From Adiantum capillus-veneris (lineage: Eukaryota; Streptophyta; Polypodiopsida; Polypodiales; Pteridaceae): a stretch of 64,000 nucleotides of DNA. Where the stretch lies: assembly GCA_014529385.2 (NCBI GenBank), contig CM043952.1, positions 71,638,799-71,702,798 on the forward strand, read 5' to 3'. The number at the start of each line of letters is the position of its first letter. The stretch's first letter is position 1. A model generated the notes under the pieces. It was not told the DNA's origin and ran no database searches. It saw only the letters and a list, made by a program, of their open reading frames with translations. Positions 21,661 through 33,182 of this stretch are shown piece after piece. The position numbers and the translations under genes were made by a program.

Positions 21661-22234
21661 TGTTAACCCTCATGGCTCACGGACACCCATCACCTACGAT
21701 GGACGCGTATTATGTATTTGGTAGAGTTAGGTACCGGGCTTGTCGGTCCAATAGGGAAACGTAGAGTGATCGTCGATGAGAGGCGCACTTTAACTTGGAC
21801 ATTCAAGGGATTAGTTGGTTAAGCATGGGCGCCCAAGTGTGAATGGGGTGAGCTCCTATAAAAGCCAACTAAACCTAATTTTTACTCATTCTCTCATTTG
21901 TGCAATTGAAGAGTGCTCTTGCTCCATCTCCATCTTCTTCTTCTTCACCTCCTTGTGTGTGTGTGTGTGTGTGAGAGAGAGAGGGAGAGTGTGTGTGCGA
22001 TCGAGCATTACGAAGGCACGACGGCGGCGAAGCGGTTGAGCGCGGCACGACTGCAGCTTCTTCTTCATCGCGGCGAGGAATCCACCACGAAGGCGAGCGT
22101 AGAGCGGTGAGTGACACACCCTTTGTTTTCTTGAGCTTGCTAGTTTAGGCTTGTTGTGTGCTTGGAGCCGTTTGTGGCTCGCATACGGTGTATTGGCAAG
22201 TCCCTTGCTTCGACAGTGCGACAAGGAGCGCACA
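21661..22234 (+). repeat. 3' LTR of the Gag-protease element
   Basis: Same length and ends as 13317-13890, about 99% identical by eye, followed by target duplication AAAAT. Confidence 0.93.
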
Positions 22235-22239
22235 AAAAT

Positions 22240-22329
22240 GAAACAGAGGATATGTGTTTAAACGAAGAGCTCTATATAGATATAGGAAGTTATGCTGAGT
22301 TATGCGAGGATGAGAGAGAGATCTCTTAA
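22240..22329 (+). pseudogene. Last coding bases of CACTA-1 TNP2
   Basis: If the retrotransposon and one target duplication are removed, the frame at 13316 (KELQN) continues here as ETEDMCLNEELYIDIGSYAEL and stops at TAA 22327-22329. The insertion therefore split the final exon. Confidence 0.7.
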
Positions 22330-22598
22330 AGCGACAAATATGTATTTGAACAATTTTGCTCCGTGTTGTAAAAGCTCTGGCTCTCTAAGTACCTTCCATG
22401 GTGTATAACGCTCTTTTCTACTCGCGCTCACATCTTTTGATTGAAAATTCTGAGTTTTCGACTTGCCTCTTCTATCACTCAATTCATTGTGTCATTGTAT
22501 TTATATGCGTCATTATGTCATTGTATTTAATGGTCTTTGCGTCATTGTCTACTCTATTCATTCAATATTAAGTTTAAATATTCGTGTGTTTAATGCAG

Positions 22599-23910
22599 GT
22601 CTGGATGATGAGGAGTTTCTTTCTTCTTTGTCACCGCAGCAGAAACAGTGGTACGTGGAGCGTCATCGCTCTGGCGCATCATCGCGCGTTCCTACTCCAT
22701 CCACATCTCCCTCTCTTTCGGAGCATTTGGCGTGCTTCGAAGCTTCGGCGTCGACGAGACGAGCTTCACACTCGTCTAGACACTGTCGCTCTAGTGGTGG
22801 CGGTGACGATTGTTGTGGGGATTCCGCCGTCGATGCCTCCACATTGCCTCGTGTTCGATGAGGCTCTTTACCCTCCCCTTCTTTGCCCACCCCCACACCA
22901 GCCACAGCATCGCCATCTACTCCAGGTTTTGCGCGGCTGACTGTTCCTAGCAGCTACACACCTCTACCTACTCCGCCAGGAGCCACCCCACTCGACACTC
23001 CTCGCTTCGGGGCACAGAGGCCGGTGGAGACACCTAACGTCCGTACCCCCATCGACACGCCGCTAGAGACCCCTGTCGGGACACCCAGGTTCACGCGTCA
23101 CCGGCTAGAGGGTTTGCCTTACTCCGTCGACTTCAGCGACGGCATCATCATGGATGATGACGGCAAGAAGGTGATCTCGCCCATGCGTGGTCTTTGCTCT
23201 CAACTGTTTAGACACTACATACTAAACAAATGGAGTGAAGTACCAAGTGATTTAAAAAACAGAGTCATCAGCATACTTCATGATGAGTTTCCCATTCCAA
23301 CACGGGATCAGCGCTTCAATGAAGACCTGATGAAGATTCGAATGCGCGAATACTGCAAACACAAGCATTCCGAAGTGCAAAAAGCAATCAAGCATGGGTG
23401 GAACAGGCCAGATTGGTTGGCCAAAGAAGATTGGAAGAATGCGAAGAAAGCAGCGCGCGAGAATCCCGACAAGTGGAAGCAACAAAAGGATGCAGCCAGA
23501 GCGCGAGTAGAGGCAGGGAGCTCGCACCACTTGGGGAGCAGTGGATGGGCATCATTTGAGGCCAATTTTGTAAGTGTTTTTGCATTGCTCTTTATGTTCG
23601 ATAGTTTAGGGTTTATGAGTTTTTTAATTCTAACATAATGAAATCTTTGTATGTTTTGACAGTGGTCGATGACAGGACGTGATCCCACACCGTACGAGCG
23701 CGAGTACGCAGGCAGGAAGGGCTTAAACGCCCTGATGGACATTCTCAGTTCTCGCAGCGGCATGGTTAGTATTAGGGTTTACTCTTTTCTATTTTTTGTA
23801 TTGTTTTATAAATGTCATTATATGTTTATACTTACTGAAAGCTGTCTTATTGTCTTTTTTTGCAGAATCCGACAAAAATGCCGCTTCGACGCGATGAGAC
23901 GTCTGACTAG
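22599..23910 (+). pseudogene. Second CACTA gene, PF03004-type (CACTA-1)
   Basis: Exons 22599-23569, 23663-23764 and 23866-23910 are flanked by good splice sites (TTTAATGCAG acceptor; TTTTGTAAGT donor; TTTTGACAG; TTTTTTGCAG). Motifs: a Pro/Thr-rich segment (TPLDTPRFG.., VETPNVRTPIDTPLETP), then FSDGIIMDDDGKKVIS, LFRHYILNKWSEVPSDLKNR, WNRPDWLAKEDWKNAKKAARENP, and GSSHHLGSSGWASFEANF + WSMTGRDPTPYEREYAGRKG. This is the layout of the plant En/Spm-type transposase family PF03004, thought to bind element ends. A TGA at 22859-22861 breaks the first exon. The start exon is not identified. Confidence 0.78.
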
Positions 23911-24288
23911 ACGACGTCAGTTTAGCCGTAGCTAGATAGCATTAGTTTAGTGTTTCTCATAGCTTATGTATCATGAGACGGATTTTATACGTCTTTTTGA
24001 ACCATGTATATTAGTACATTTGTCACCGCAGTTCATTTTGCCAATCAATTCTTTATGCCTATGATGTTGTACAATTGTCATTATTACATTAGCCAATCAA
24101 TTCATTTTGCCTATGATGTGTACAATTGTCAATTTTACGCTTGTCAATTTTGCAAATAATGCGTCTTGTGGGTGACTATTTTGGGTCTATTATCTACCCT
24201 TGCACTTTTTTTAAAAAGTGAATCAAGTACAATATTGTTGATGGGTGGCAGGGCATTCAATGCCCTATCACCAAAAAAACTTTCTCTC

Positions 24289-24510
24289 GGGCGTCGCTAT
24301 AACCGTTGCTATTTATGGCTCTGTAGCGTCGCTATGAGCGTCGCTATAGACTTCTGTGTAAACGTCGCCATAACCGTCGCTATGACCGTCGCTATAAGCG
24401 TCGCTATGAGCGTCTCTATATAGCGACGCCTATAGCGTCGCATATTGCGACGCTCTTGTAGCGACGCTATTAGCGACGTTTTAGCGACGCCGAGGGTTAT
24501 AAAAACCCAA
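24289..24510. repeat. CACTA subterminal repeats (GCGTCGCTAT)
   Basis: More than a dozen copies of GCGTCGCTAT-like decamers, first in one and then in the opposite orientation, lie within 300 bp of the 3' end. Such arrays bind transposase in CACTA elements. The same array is in CACTA-3 at 30797-31015. Confidence 0.85.
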
Positions 24511-24560
24511 TGTATTTCCGTCGCTAACAGCTTCACAAGAGCACACAACCTCTTGTAGTG

Positions 24561-25397
24561 GAGGTTCCTTTTGGGAAGAAGGTCTTGATTTTAGGGATGA
24601 TCTTCTTTTCTTATAGGCTCACCTAAGGCTACTGAGCCACTAGTCTTCAGTTGTTTGAATTGTGGGTGGTGTGGTTCGTAGCTAATACCTACGGAGATCT
24701 AGGAACAAAGTTGGAGTCACATGAGCTTGTTTGTATTTGAGAAACAAAGGTAATTTATATGTTGCTTGATTCCTCATGTTGTTTTATAAAAGGTTTGATG
24801 GAGCCAAGATTCCCACTAAAGGGCTAGTATTAGTTCTTGATATTTGATATGTTCCACATTAAGCAAGGGTCTATTGTCTTATACTAGAGTATTGGGCAGA
24901 CATAGCTCCATTGTTTGATTGGTGTAAAGTATCCTTAGTTGGTTATAAAATACATCTTTCATTGGGTGGGCAAAGTGCATTGTATGTATGCTTTCAATTT
25001 CATGTATCTTAATTTGAAAACACACATTTATATTTTTTAAAGATTACTTGCATTTATCATGCTATGATGCTTGAAATTTAAGAAAAATCAACATTTGTAT
25101 ATCCACGTACAAAGATTAATATATGTGGATATTGTAAAGAACATCAAAACTATCGATGAGAATTTAAGTAGATCTATATACTTGACTATGCATGCAAAGT
25201 AAGTTTTTAAATAGTTGAATAATAGACACAATACTTGAAATTCTAAGCTAGTTTTAAATTGTTGTGTTGCTACATTTTTTCATCAAAATCAGTGTATGTT
25301 TGTGTAGAGATGTACGTTGTTGTAATACGTGAGTATTTCTCTTGCTACTTTAGCTATGTATTCATTGTTCCATGATTTCTTAAATAGGTTATTTGAG
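24561..25397 (+). other. Non-coding 5' region of the hAT relic
   Basis: This is AT-rich and has no gene. 24955-25204 matches 46793-47035 and its duplicate at 53400-53640. It joins the hAT coding start at 25398, and continues leftwards across CACTA-1 into 9382. Confidence 0.5.
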
Positions 25398-25519
25398 ATG
25401 GAAGGAAATGTTGGGTCTAGTGATAGAAATCAAATTCAAATGATCAAGAAAAGAAAGGCATATGGAATAGAGTGGCAATATGCAATTAACATTGGTAATA
25501 GATTCATACATTGGGAGTG
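25398..25519 (+). pseudogene. hAT transposase relic, N-terminal part
   Basis: From ATG 25398 the frame reads MEGNVGSS, KKRKAYGIEWQYA and FIHWECKL, the start of a BED-type zinc finger as in plant hAT transposases. The finger is cut after its first Cys by the TR-GAG insertion. It continues at 27409 with the second Cys (TGCCAT..., CHTTKFGG). See 27409-28800. Confidence 0.65.
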
Positions 25520-25524
25520 TAAGC

Positions 25525-27403
25525 TCTAAAGTGTGAGCTTTGTCCTAAAGTGTGAGTCAAGGACAAAAGAGTGGAATTATCCTACATGTAGTGGTGCAAA
25601 GATGTAGAACTACTTAAAGCTCATTTCATGAAGGAATAAACGCAAGTCTATTTTGCATACATCTCCCTTGTTTATGGGTGAGCTTGTGATGGCTTAGCAA
25701 ATACTCAAGATCGTGTTTATTGGTAGAGCTATATATACCAACCCCTATGCTACATATATCTAGGAGTCCCCACTATATATGTACACTCAGTGTGTAGAGT
25801 CTAGCCAACACACACTCACTTGTGTGCATGATGTTTATCTCTCATCCACCCTAGCTAGCACGATCCCATTCCCATCAAGTGGTACCAAAGACATGGTGTG
25901 CTAGCTAGGTTCATTGCTATGCATTTGTATTTTGTTTTTTAGTATCTCCTAATTGTTTATATTAAGATCCCTGGTGCTTTCTCTTCTTCTCTCCCCATTG
26001 TATACCTTATGACTAATTAGCAAAAATAAGCTAGTGTGAGCATGTCCTTGGGCTTAATTCTTTGGTCCACTACTCTCCTAGCTAATTAGCTTCAAGCTTC
26101 ACCATTAGGTGTGTTTTGCTTTGATCTTCTCACTTTTTACTTCCTTCCTTGGGCAGAAAATACTCCCAAGTGGGGCACCCTCTTACTTCGTCACTTATGT
26201 GAGAGAATAGCCCGTCTCAAGATCTTTCCGTCAAGACTCTTCGTGCTCAAATCACCCTTCATTTGCATAATCTAAAGTTTTTAAGCATCTAAACCAAAAG
26301 AGCTTCTAAACTCAAAGGCTTCAAGAGTTCAAAAATTCAAAGCCAAGAAAGAACTATACAAATTACAAATGGAACAAAGCAAAGATATTGCAAGCTTCAT
26401 CAATCGCCTCAAAAGAATGACCACACAACTAGATTATGTAAATAGTGCACTCTTAGAGGAGGACAAAATCGTGGATCTAGTAGCCTTACCACCTAGCTTT
26501 GACTAGATCATGACCATCATTAAGGAGAAGGATCCAACACCAAATTTTCAAAATGTCGTCAACTCTTTAATGTTCGAGGAGAAGAATCAAGAGAGGAGTG
26601 CTACTTGAGGGGGAGGAGATTTTGCGGTTGGCTCTAGTAACAAAACTTGTTTCAAGTGTGGAAAAAAAGTGCACATAGCAAAGAAATGTCTAGCATTGAA
26701 GACTTGTAGCATTTGTGGGAAGAAGGGTCACTTTCCTTTCAAGTGTTTCAAAAGAGACAGAGGTAGCACCAACAAAAATCCAAGGCCCAAAATTTATTTG
26801 GCAGAAGAAGACAAAGATGAAGATGAAGAAGAAGGCAACACTAACCTTCTAGTCTAGGACGATGTACTCTAGATTTTTTTGTTTTGCCTTTCCTCTTCAA
26901 GTGTATTTGTTTGGAGATATCTTGGACTATCTTGGTCTCAGTTTTATATATCTGTTTGAGGGGAGGTGCTGAGTGTCTCTTGGATTGGAGATAGATTGTC
27001 TACTGGAATGGAGATGTTCTTTTTGCTCCTAGATGAGAGTGTGCCAGAGATATCAGTTTTCTTCAGTTTCTTCCTAGTCCAAACCTCAAGGGGAGGATTG
27101 TAAAGTTTGAGATTTTTCCTAAAGTGTGAGTCAAGGAGAGAACAATGGAATTATGCCACATGCAGTGCTGCAAAGTTATAGAGCTACTTAAAGCTCATTT
27201 CATGAACAAATTTACACAATTCTATTTTGTATCACATCTCGCTTGTGATGGCCTAGGAAATACTCCAAATCGTGTTTATGAATCCAAGTTAATTGATCTT
27301 GGAACCTAGTTTGCTTGAGTGACAATCTAGACAACACACACTCACTTGTGTGCATGATGTTTATCTTTCATCCACCCTATCTAGTACAATCGCATTTCCA
27401 TCA
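25525..27403 (+). mobile_element. TR-GAG-like copia element with Gag only (1879 bp)
   Basis: It has a 5' LTR at 25525-25877 and a 3' LTR at 27099-27403 (shortened by an internal deletion), a primer site from 25880 (TGGTACCAAAGACATGG, initiator-Met type), a polypurine tract CAAGGGGAGGAT before 27099, and a perfect 5-bp target duplication TAAGC (25520-25524, 27404-27408). The first LTR base pair is TC instead of TG, while the 3' LTR has TG. The internal 1.2 kb encodes only a Gag relic. Plant terminal-repeat retrotransposons with a Gag domain only have been described (TR-GAG). Confidence 0.85.
26360..26857 (+). pseudogene. copia Gag of the TR-GAG element
   Basis: The frame reads KDIASFINRLKRMTTQLDYVNS and LLEEDKIVDLVALPPSFD, the UBN2-type Gag domain of copia elements, then two stops (about 26504 and 26608), then knuckles CFKCGKKVHIAKKC and CSICGKKGHFPFKC and an Asp/Glu-rich tail to 26857. 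Gag would coat the RNA. The broken frame means the copy depends on outside Gag. Confidence 0.75.
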
Positions 27404-27408
27404 TAAGC

Positions 27409-28800
27409 TATGCCATACAACAAAATTTGGTGGGCACCTCGACTTAGAGAAAATTTTCTAGGTGGAACCAAGAAATGGGGTCGCACATGTAGCCACCCCA
27501 ATGCAACTGCAGTGGTCAAACACTTGAGGGAAGAAATTGAAAAGAAAGAATCAAAGAAACATTACACGTCTGCTACGAATGTCTACAAAACGGTAGAACA
27601 TATTGGTTCCAACCAACAAACTCTCGAAGCATCATCGACTTGTACTCTCAATCCCAATGTGCATCCAGAAAGCAGTCTACCGAATGCATCATCATCAAAG
27701 TGTCATTTTGACGTGGAAAGGTGTGTATGAGTCAAACTTCATTGTAAGAAAGCTTACATAATTGTCTACTTGACGATGCACAGATTGCTATCTCTGACAC
27801 AATTTACTTTTCAATGCTATGATGATGGTGGACAATGAGCATTAGAAGAGAGCATGGAAGAACATTGATGAGTTTGAAGTAGGGTTTTCACCACCCATGT
27901 ACCATGCTATGCGAAGTGATCTATTGGAGAAATTCTATGTTCAAGTAAAGAACGTGTGTAATAGGTAATTCCTAGCAATATAGACCTTTCTAGATGTACC
28001 ATAGTCAGCGATGACGACTGGTCCAATGCACAAAGAAAACCACTAACTTCATCTGGAGGCGAAACATTTGTGTGTGATGTGGATTCACATGGTTCAATTA
28101 AGTATGTGGTTCATATTGTTGATGTAATTGCCTCTGTGATAGAGGAAGTGGGTGCTAAACATGTAGTCCAAATTGTAATGGAGGATGAAAAGAATTGCAA
28201 GAATGCCGGAAAAATCTTGAAGCGATGATAATCACATGTTTTTCCTTTCGGGTGCAATACACATGGTTTGAATCTTGTAATAAAAGATTGGTATCAAAGT
28301 GACGATACCAAGTGGTTTGCCTCTTTTGTTGATATTGCTTGCTAGCTTGTGAGATTTATGCTCAAAAGAGAGAGAGTATTAGATATTTTTTGACCTCACA
28401 TGTCAGTTATGTTAAAAATACCTAGAGAGACTAGATTTTTCATTCACTTCTACACTTTTGAGTCTCTTCTTCAAAACAAAGATGCAATCATAACTACATT
28501 TACATGTATGGAATTTCATGATTGGGAGAGTGAGCATAACGTAACAAGGAAAGAAAAATTAAATTAGTCTTAAGGGCAGTGCTTACGAAAAAAACTTTGT
28601 GGAGTAGTGTGATGGATGCATATCATGTAATGATGCCAGTTATGTATGCCATACACCATTAGACAGTGCTGCTTACATGCTAGATCCTGAAATTTTGGAA
28701 TATGGACTTGATATCCAATGTTGAAGTGGTTCATGACTTTTACACAGTGGTAAACACTTTCTATGCCAATGTTGATGTAGTTGCACTACGCACTTCTTCA
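27409..28800 (+). pseudogene. hAT transposase relic, central part (DUF659-like)
   Basis: After the TR-GAG insertion the BED finger continues (CHTTKFGGHLDLEKIF, then NGVAHVATP). Further motifs: NAWKNIDEFEVGFSPPMYHAMRSDLL (about 27855-27930), CTIVSDDDWSNAQRKP (about 27994-28040), a DUF659-like core (DVIASVIEEVGAKHVVQIVMED, about 28120-28190), CNTHGLNLVIKDW (about 28252-28290), RETRFFIHFYTFESLLQNKDAI (about 28425-28490), and MLDPEILEYGLDIQC (about 28675-28720). Order and wording fit plant hAT-like DUF659 transposases, which excise and insert hAT elements. Several frames are needed, with many stops. No terminal inverted repeats were found. Confidence 0.72.
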
Positions 28801-28804
28801 CACA

Positions 28805-30762
28805 TTTTTGGTGAACCCGATGCAAAATAGCCTAGGGTGAGGGTTCAAAAGATTCATTTAAAGTATCAAATCAAAGCTTGACAGTTATGGAGCAACAAGA
28901 GCAACAGGGGGTTCGGTTTGATCCAATTACAATGCAAATGTTTGAAGCCTTTGCAGTGTTTATGCAACAACAGCAAGTTGCTAAAAGGAGGGATCTTTCC
29001 TCAACCAAAGCGCTTCAATTTGTAGTTAAAAAAATGGACCAATTCAATGGTAAAGATGTAACAAAGTATCTTTGTGGGTATGTAAAGGAGATAGAGCTAC
29101 ATCGAGAGCCCGAAGTAGAGATGGTGCAAAGTTTTGAACTAGGTGTGGTTCCTGAGATGAGAGAGCATGTAAGGGGAAATAGAAATGATCATGGGGAAAC
29201 TTGGGAAGCATTAAAATTAGCTTTAAAAAAAGAATATTTCATGGAAGACTCCGAAAGGGTGTCAAAGAAAACTTTTTTAGAGTGGGCAGTTTGGCCAAAA
29301 GAAGGGCTTTTGCGTACCAAATTGCTAAGGGAATTTGAACGCCGATATGATCAATTGTCAAGGATTAAAAAGGCTATGCTAAAATCAAATAAGACAAAGC
29401 TCTTTTTGCAAGCTACAAGTAAAGAGATTCAAGAGAAGCTAGAGGTACTACTTGAGGATAAGGGTGCAGAACAGGGTTTGAAGACAGATTGGAATGAGGT
29501 CAAAGACTCCATTTCACTTCTAACTAAGTGACAACGACACAGAGACAAGATGATACTCAACCCTACTCAAGCCCCAAGTGTTCTCAAGAGTCCTTTAAAG
29601 CCTGTGATTGTGGTTCCAAAGAGTGACAAATCCATCCTTGACGTTATTTTTAAAGGAATGCAAGAGCTAAGGTTAAAGCTTATAAGGCTAGAAGAGAAGG
29701 GGCAACCATCAGGTCAACCTACAAGGCAACGGCCTCAAAATAGAGAAGGCTTTGTAAATAGAGGCATATGGTGTGATGGTACCGACTATGCAAGGAGGGA
29801 TTGTGAAAGTTTCAAAGATGCCTTGATGAAGGCGATTGTTTTCTTTAAATATGGAAAAATTCACTTAAGTGAAACAGGTAATCTCTTGGGGAAAAACTTT
29901 GGCCAAGGTGGGATGAAGAAACTAGTTGAGGAAATGGCTACTAGCCATGCCATCTCGATGTTTGAGGCAGCCGCCTATGGGTTGAAGGTGGATCCTATTA
30001 AGAAAAAAGGATCAGTCAAGGTTGGGGAAAAGAAATCTAGTGGTATTGGAGAGCTATGGCCATGAGCTATAGAATCTGCTTTGAAGGGTAAAATGACTAC
30101 AGAGGTTTTACATGAAGCTCGAGACTGCATTTGGCTAGAAACAGGTTGGAATGACCCTATGGACTCTTTGTCAGTGCATACATACATTCCCAAATGTCAA
30201 GCCAATGAGGCCATTGTCGAAGAGAAACGTAGGTGAGAGAATGGGGATGAAGGGCCATCAAAATGGGTGACAAGGAGTGGAGGCAGAAATGACACAGGGC
30301 CTCCTAGATCACCTTCCCCGCAACAGATGCATGTCTCCGAAGTGCCTATGCAAGAAGCCTCTAAAGAGAAGAAGAAGGAGGAAACAAAATCCAAAGCAAA
30401 GGATCCCGCCTACAAACTTCAATTTGATATAGAGGCACAAATTGATCTTAAAAAGGTTTTGGAAGAGAGGATTTTGAACAGTAAAGTGGAATTTAATTAC
30501 CGTGGGTGAGGTGCTTGGAAGAGCAAAGAGGAAGTTTCATGAAGACATAATTGATATCATAAAGAGGAAGCGGTAGTCTCTTACTAAATATATCCATGTA
30601 CAAGGTGAAAAAGAGACTTTAAATGTAGGTCTATGGCGAGCAAGGTGCAGAAACTATTGTTGGATGCTACAAGTCTAGGGAAGGAGTAGAACACGGTCGC
30701 TTCTTGGATGATGAAGATGAAGTGGAGACCACTCACAAGAGTTACTACTTGAAGAGCCACTG
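28805..30762 (+). pseudogene. Gag/leader relic of the 35-44 kb Ty3 family
   Basis: It begins with a primer-site-like TTTGGTGAACCCGATGC matching 36287-36303 of the complete element, then a Gag frame from about 28884: FDPITMQMFEAFAVFMQQQQ, KKMDQFNGKDVTKYLCGYVKE, a degenerate knuckle (CDGTDYARRDC), and the GDEGPSKW region. Stops occur at 29529, 30063 and 30234, and there is a frameshift near 30509. It ends mid-sequence at 30762, where CACTA-3 is inserted. The corresponding LTR is not found upstream, so the 5' end is truncated. It is an older, more diverged copy than 36336-38135. Confidence 0.8.
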
Positions 30763-31984
30763 CACTACAAGAGGTTGTGTGCACTTGTGATGTTTTTAGC
30801 GACGGAAATACATTGGGTTTTTATACTCCCCGGTGTCGCTAACAGCGTCGCTATGGGAACATCGGTATAAGCGTCGCTATAACCGTTGCTATATGCGTCG
30901 CTATACTGGTCGCTATAAAGCGACGCTTATAGTGACGGTTACAAGCTACCTATAGCAACGCTCATAGCGACATTGCAGAGCCTTATATAGCGATGCTTAT
31001 AGCGACTCTCGAGAGTAAAAATTTTTGGGTGGCAGGGAATTCACCCATCAACCATATTGAATGTTTCAATAATAGAGTAAACCTAAATGAATCCAACATC
31101 AGCCCAGATTCACCTTTGAAAGAAAGTGCAAAGTGTAGACCCAAAGTAGTCACCCACAAGACAATATAACCATTAACTCCATCATCCATAGTATTGTTTG
31201 TAGAATACAGATACAAAGCTGTCATAAGTAAATTGATAAAGTAAATCAATGACAATTGTACACATATATCAAAGGCAAAATCACTTGATTTTTAAGCTTT
31301 GTAAATGTAATAGTTACAACACTATTGTCATTATTGAGAAAATATACATGGTTTTCCAATAGTTACAAAAAGATGTATACACGTCATCTCATTATACATG
31401 CTATGACAAAAGGAAACTAATGCTATCTAGCGATGGCTAGACTGACGTCAATCAAACGTCTCATCGCGTCCAAGCGGCGTATCTGTCGGATTCTACAAAA
31501 AAAAAACAATAAGACAGTTTTCTCTAAGTATAAACATATAATTTACAAAAAAATACAACAAATAGAAAAGAGTAAATCCTAATACTTACCATGCCGCCAC
31601 GAGAACTCAGAATGTCCATCAGGGCATTTAAGCCCTTTCGTTCTGCATACTCGCGCTCCTACGATGTGGGGTCATGTCTTGTCATCGACCACTGTTCAAA
31701 ACATACAAAGAATCCATTATGTTAGAATTTAAAAGTACAAATATGTCGAGAGAGAGAAAGAGAGCACAAAAATAGAACCCCAAAGTGTGTAGAATACACA
31801 CATGAGATGATGTATATATAGAGGGGACCTGGGTGCCACATATAGAGAAGCCATATATTGAGTAGCTTCACATATAAGCTCAACACCCCCGTTCAAATAA
31901 GGGTCCCTAACTGTGGATGAAAAAACCCTTGGGGGATCAAGGGAAAAACCCACAGCTCTATATACACCCACCGTTATATTATAA

Positions 31985-32145
31985 AAATCATTGAATGTAC
32001 AAATGTTCATGAGGAGCTACATCACTCCTTTTACAATGAATATTTTATGAGGAGGTACATCACTCCTTTTACAATAAATGTTTTATGAGGAGTTACATCA
32101 CTCCTTTTACAATGAATGTTTTATGAGGAGTTACATTACTCCTAT
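31985..32145. repeat. About 41-bp tandem repeat, four copies
   Basis: The unit reads TTTTATGAGGAGTTACATCA then CTCCTTTTACAATGAATG, repeated about four times with few changes. It belongs to the mini LTR element. Confidence 0.88.
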
Positions 32146-32554
32146 CCTATCAAATATAATAATGAATACAAAGGTTCAATAAAGAGGTGTAAAGGCTATC
32201 AATTATCTCGTAATCAGAAGTGTCTTCGTGAATCTGCTGTGTAGCTTTTCATCAATATCGCATCACCAAACATACCTCCATGTTGTCATCAATACAACAT
32301 CACCATTCATAAATCTTTTATTGTCACCAAGTTTGTCTTCATGAAATCAATTCTTTGATCAATCCTACATAGATCATAGACTCCAAAAAACATAGTTATG
32401 AAAATTATTAGCATCATTAGTGAAATAATTACATTCACAATGCCATAGGGGATGGTTCGCGACGCCACTCTTTTGACGACATATATACGCACGACAACAT
32501 ATGGTACATAAAGTATGAACGTAAAAGTAGAACATGCGTGATTGCGTGATGGAA

Positions 32555-32950
32555 ACAACATCATGGTATCACCGAGAATAACCATGGTATCAAATGAAAC
32601 AACATCATGATATCATCGAGAATAATCATTGTATCAACGAAACAACATCATGGTATCACCGAGAATAACCATGGTATCAACGAAACAACATCATGGTATC
32701 ACTGAGAATAACCATGGCATCAATGGAACAACATCATGGTATCACCGAGAATAACCATGGCATCAACGAAACAACATCATGACATCACCAAGAATAACAA
32801 TGGAATCAATGAAATATCATCATGGCATCACCGAGAATAACCATGGTATCAACGAAATATCATCATGGTATCAACAAAAATCACCATGACCAAAGTACTA
32901 ACAAAACATCATCATGGTACCATCAAAATCACTATGGTATCAACGAGAGA
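32555..32950. repeat. About 42-bp tandem repeat, about nine copies
   Basis: The unit is GAAACAACATCATGGTATCA then CCGAGAATAACCATGGTATCAA. It decays towards the right end. Each unit has two TGGTATCA motifs, the core of the initiator-Met primer site, on the plus strand. Confidence 0.88.
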
Positions 32951-33182
32951 TTATCAATAAAATGATGTAAACTATATCTCTAGAAGAATAATTATACGAG
33001 AATCAATGAACGAGTATATCATATAACAAAAGATCATGTACCAACAGTAGCTCGATAGAATTTGGACGATCATGAACGGCTCGACTGAATCGGAACGATA
33101 TGTAATTGGCTTATGCAGCAAAATTACGGCAGTAAAAAATATATGATTGATGAAGAAAAAAAATAATTGAGAAGTTTTCAAT

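Larger units (their letters stand above)
13317..22234 (+). mobile_element. Non-autonomous Gag-protease LTR retrotransposon
   Basis: This is a complete element of 8918 bp: 574-bp LTRs (13317-13890, 21661-22234), primer-binding site, two long ORFs, polypurine tract (about 21650-21660) and a perfect 5-bp target duplication AAAAT (13312-13316, 22235-22239). The LTRs differ by about four substitutions and a small change in the TG/GA repeat, so the insertion is young. The coding part has only a Gag and a retropepsin. From 20034 to 21660 no reverse transcriptase, RNase H or integrase can be found in any frame. It must use enzymes from a partner element. It inserted in the last coding exon of the CACTA-1 transposase. 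Confidence 0.93.
9383..24560 (+). mobile_element. CACTA-1: complete En/Spm transposon, 15.2 kb with insertion
   Basis: The element starts CACTACAAGAGG (9383-9394) and ends CCTCTTGTAGTG (24549-24560), perfect 12-bp terminal inverted repeats. It is flanked by the 3-bp target duplication GAG (9380-9382 and 24561-24563). Multiple GCGTCGCTAT-type subterminal repeats lie at both ends (about 9405-9460; about 24289-24510, in both orientations). Inside are a TNP2-type transposase pseudogene, a PF03004-type second gene, a captured metal-binding gene fragment, microsatellites, and an 8.9-kb LTR retrotransposon. Without that insertion the element is about 6.3 kb. Both its own genes carry lesions, so it would need transposase from elsewhere. 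Confidence 0.93.

Noticed and set aside
24561-28800. Terminal inverted repeats of the hAT element
   Set aside because: I looked for short inverted ends with 8-bp duplications around the transposase relic and found none I could defend.
32555-32950. Possible CRISPR-like array
   Set aside because: Units are contiguous tandem repeats without unique spacers, and the setting is a plant transposon.
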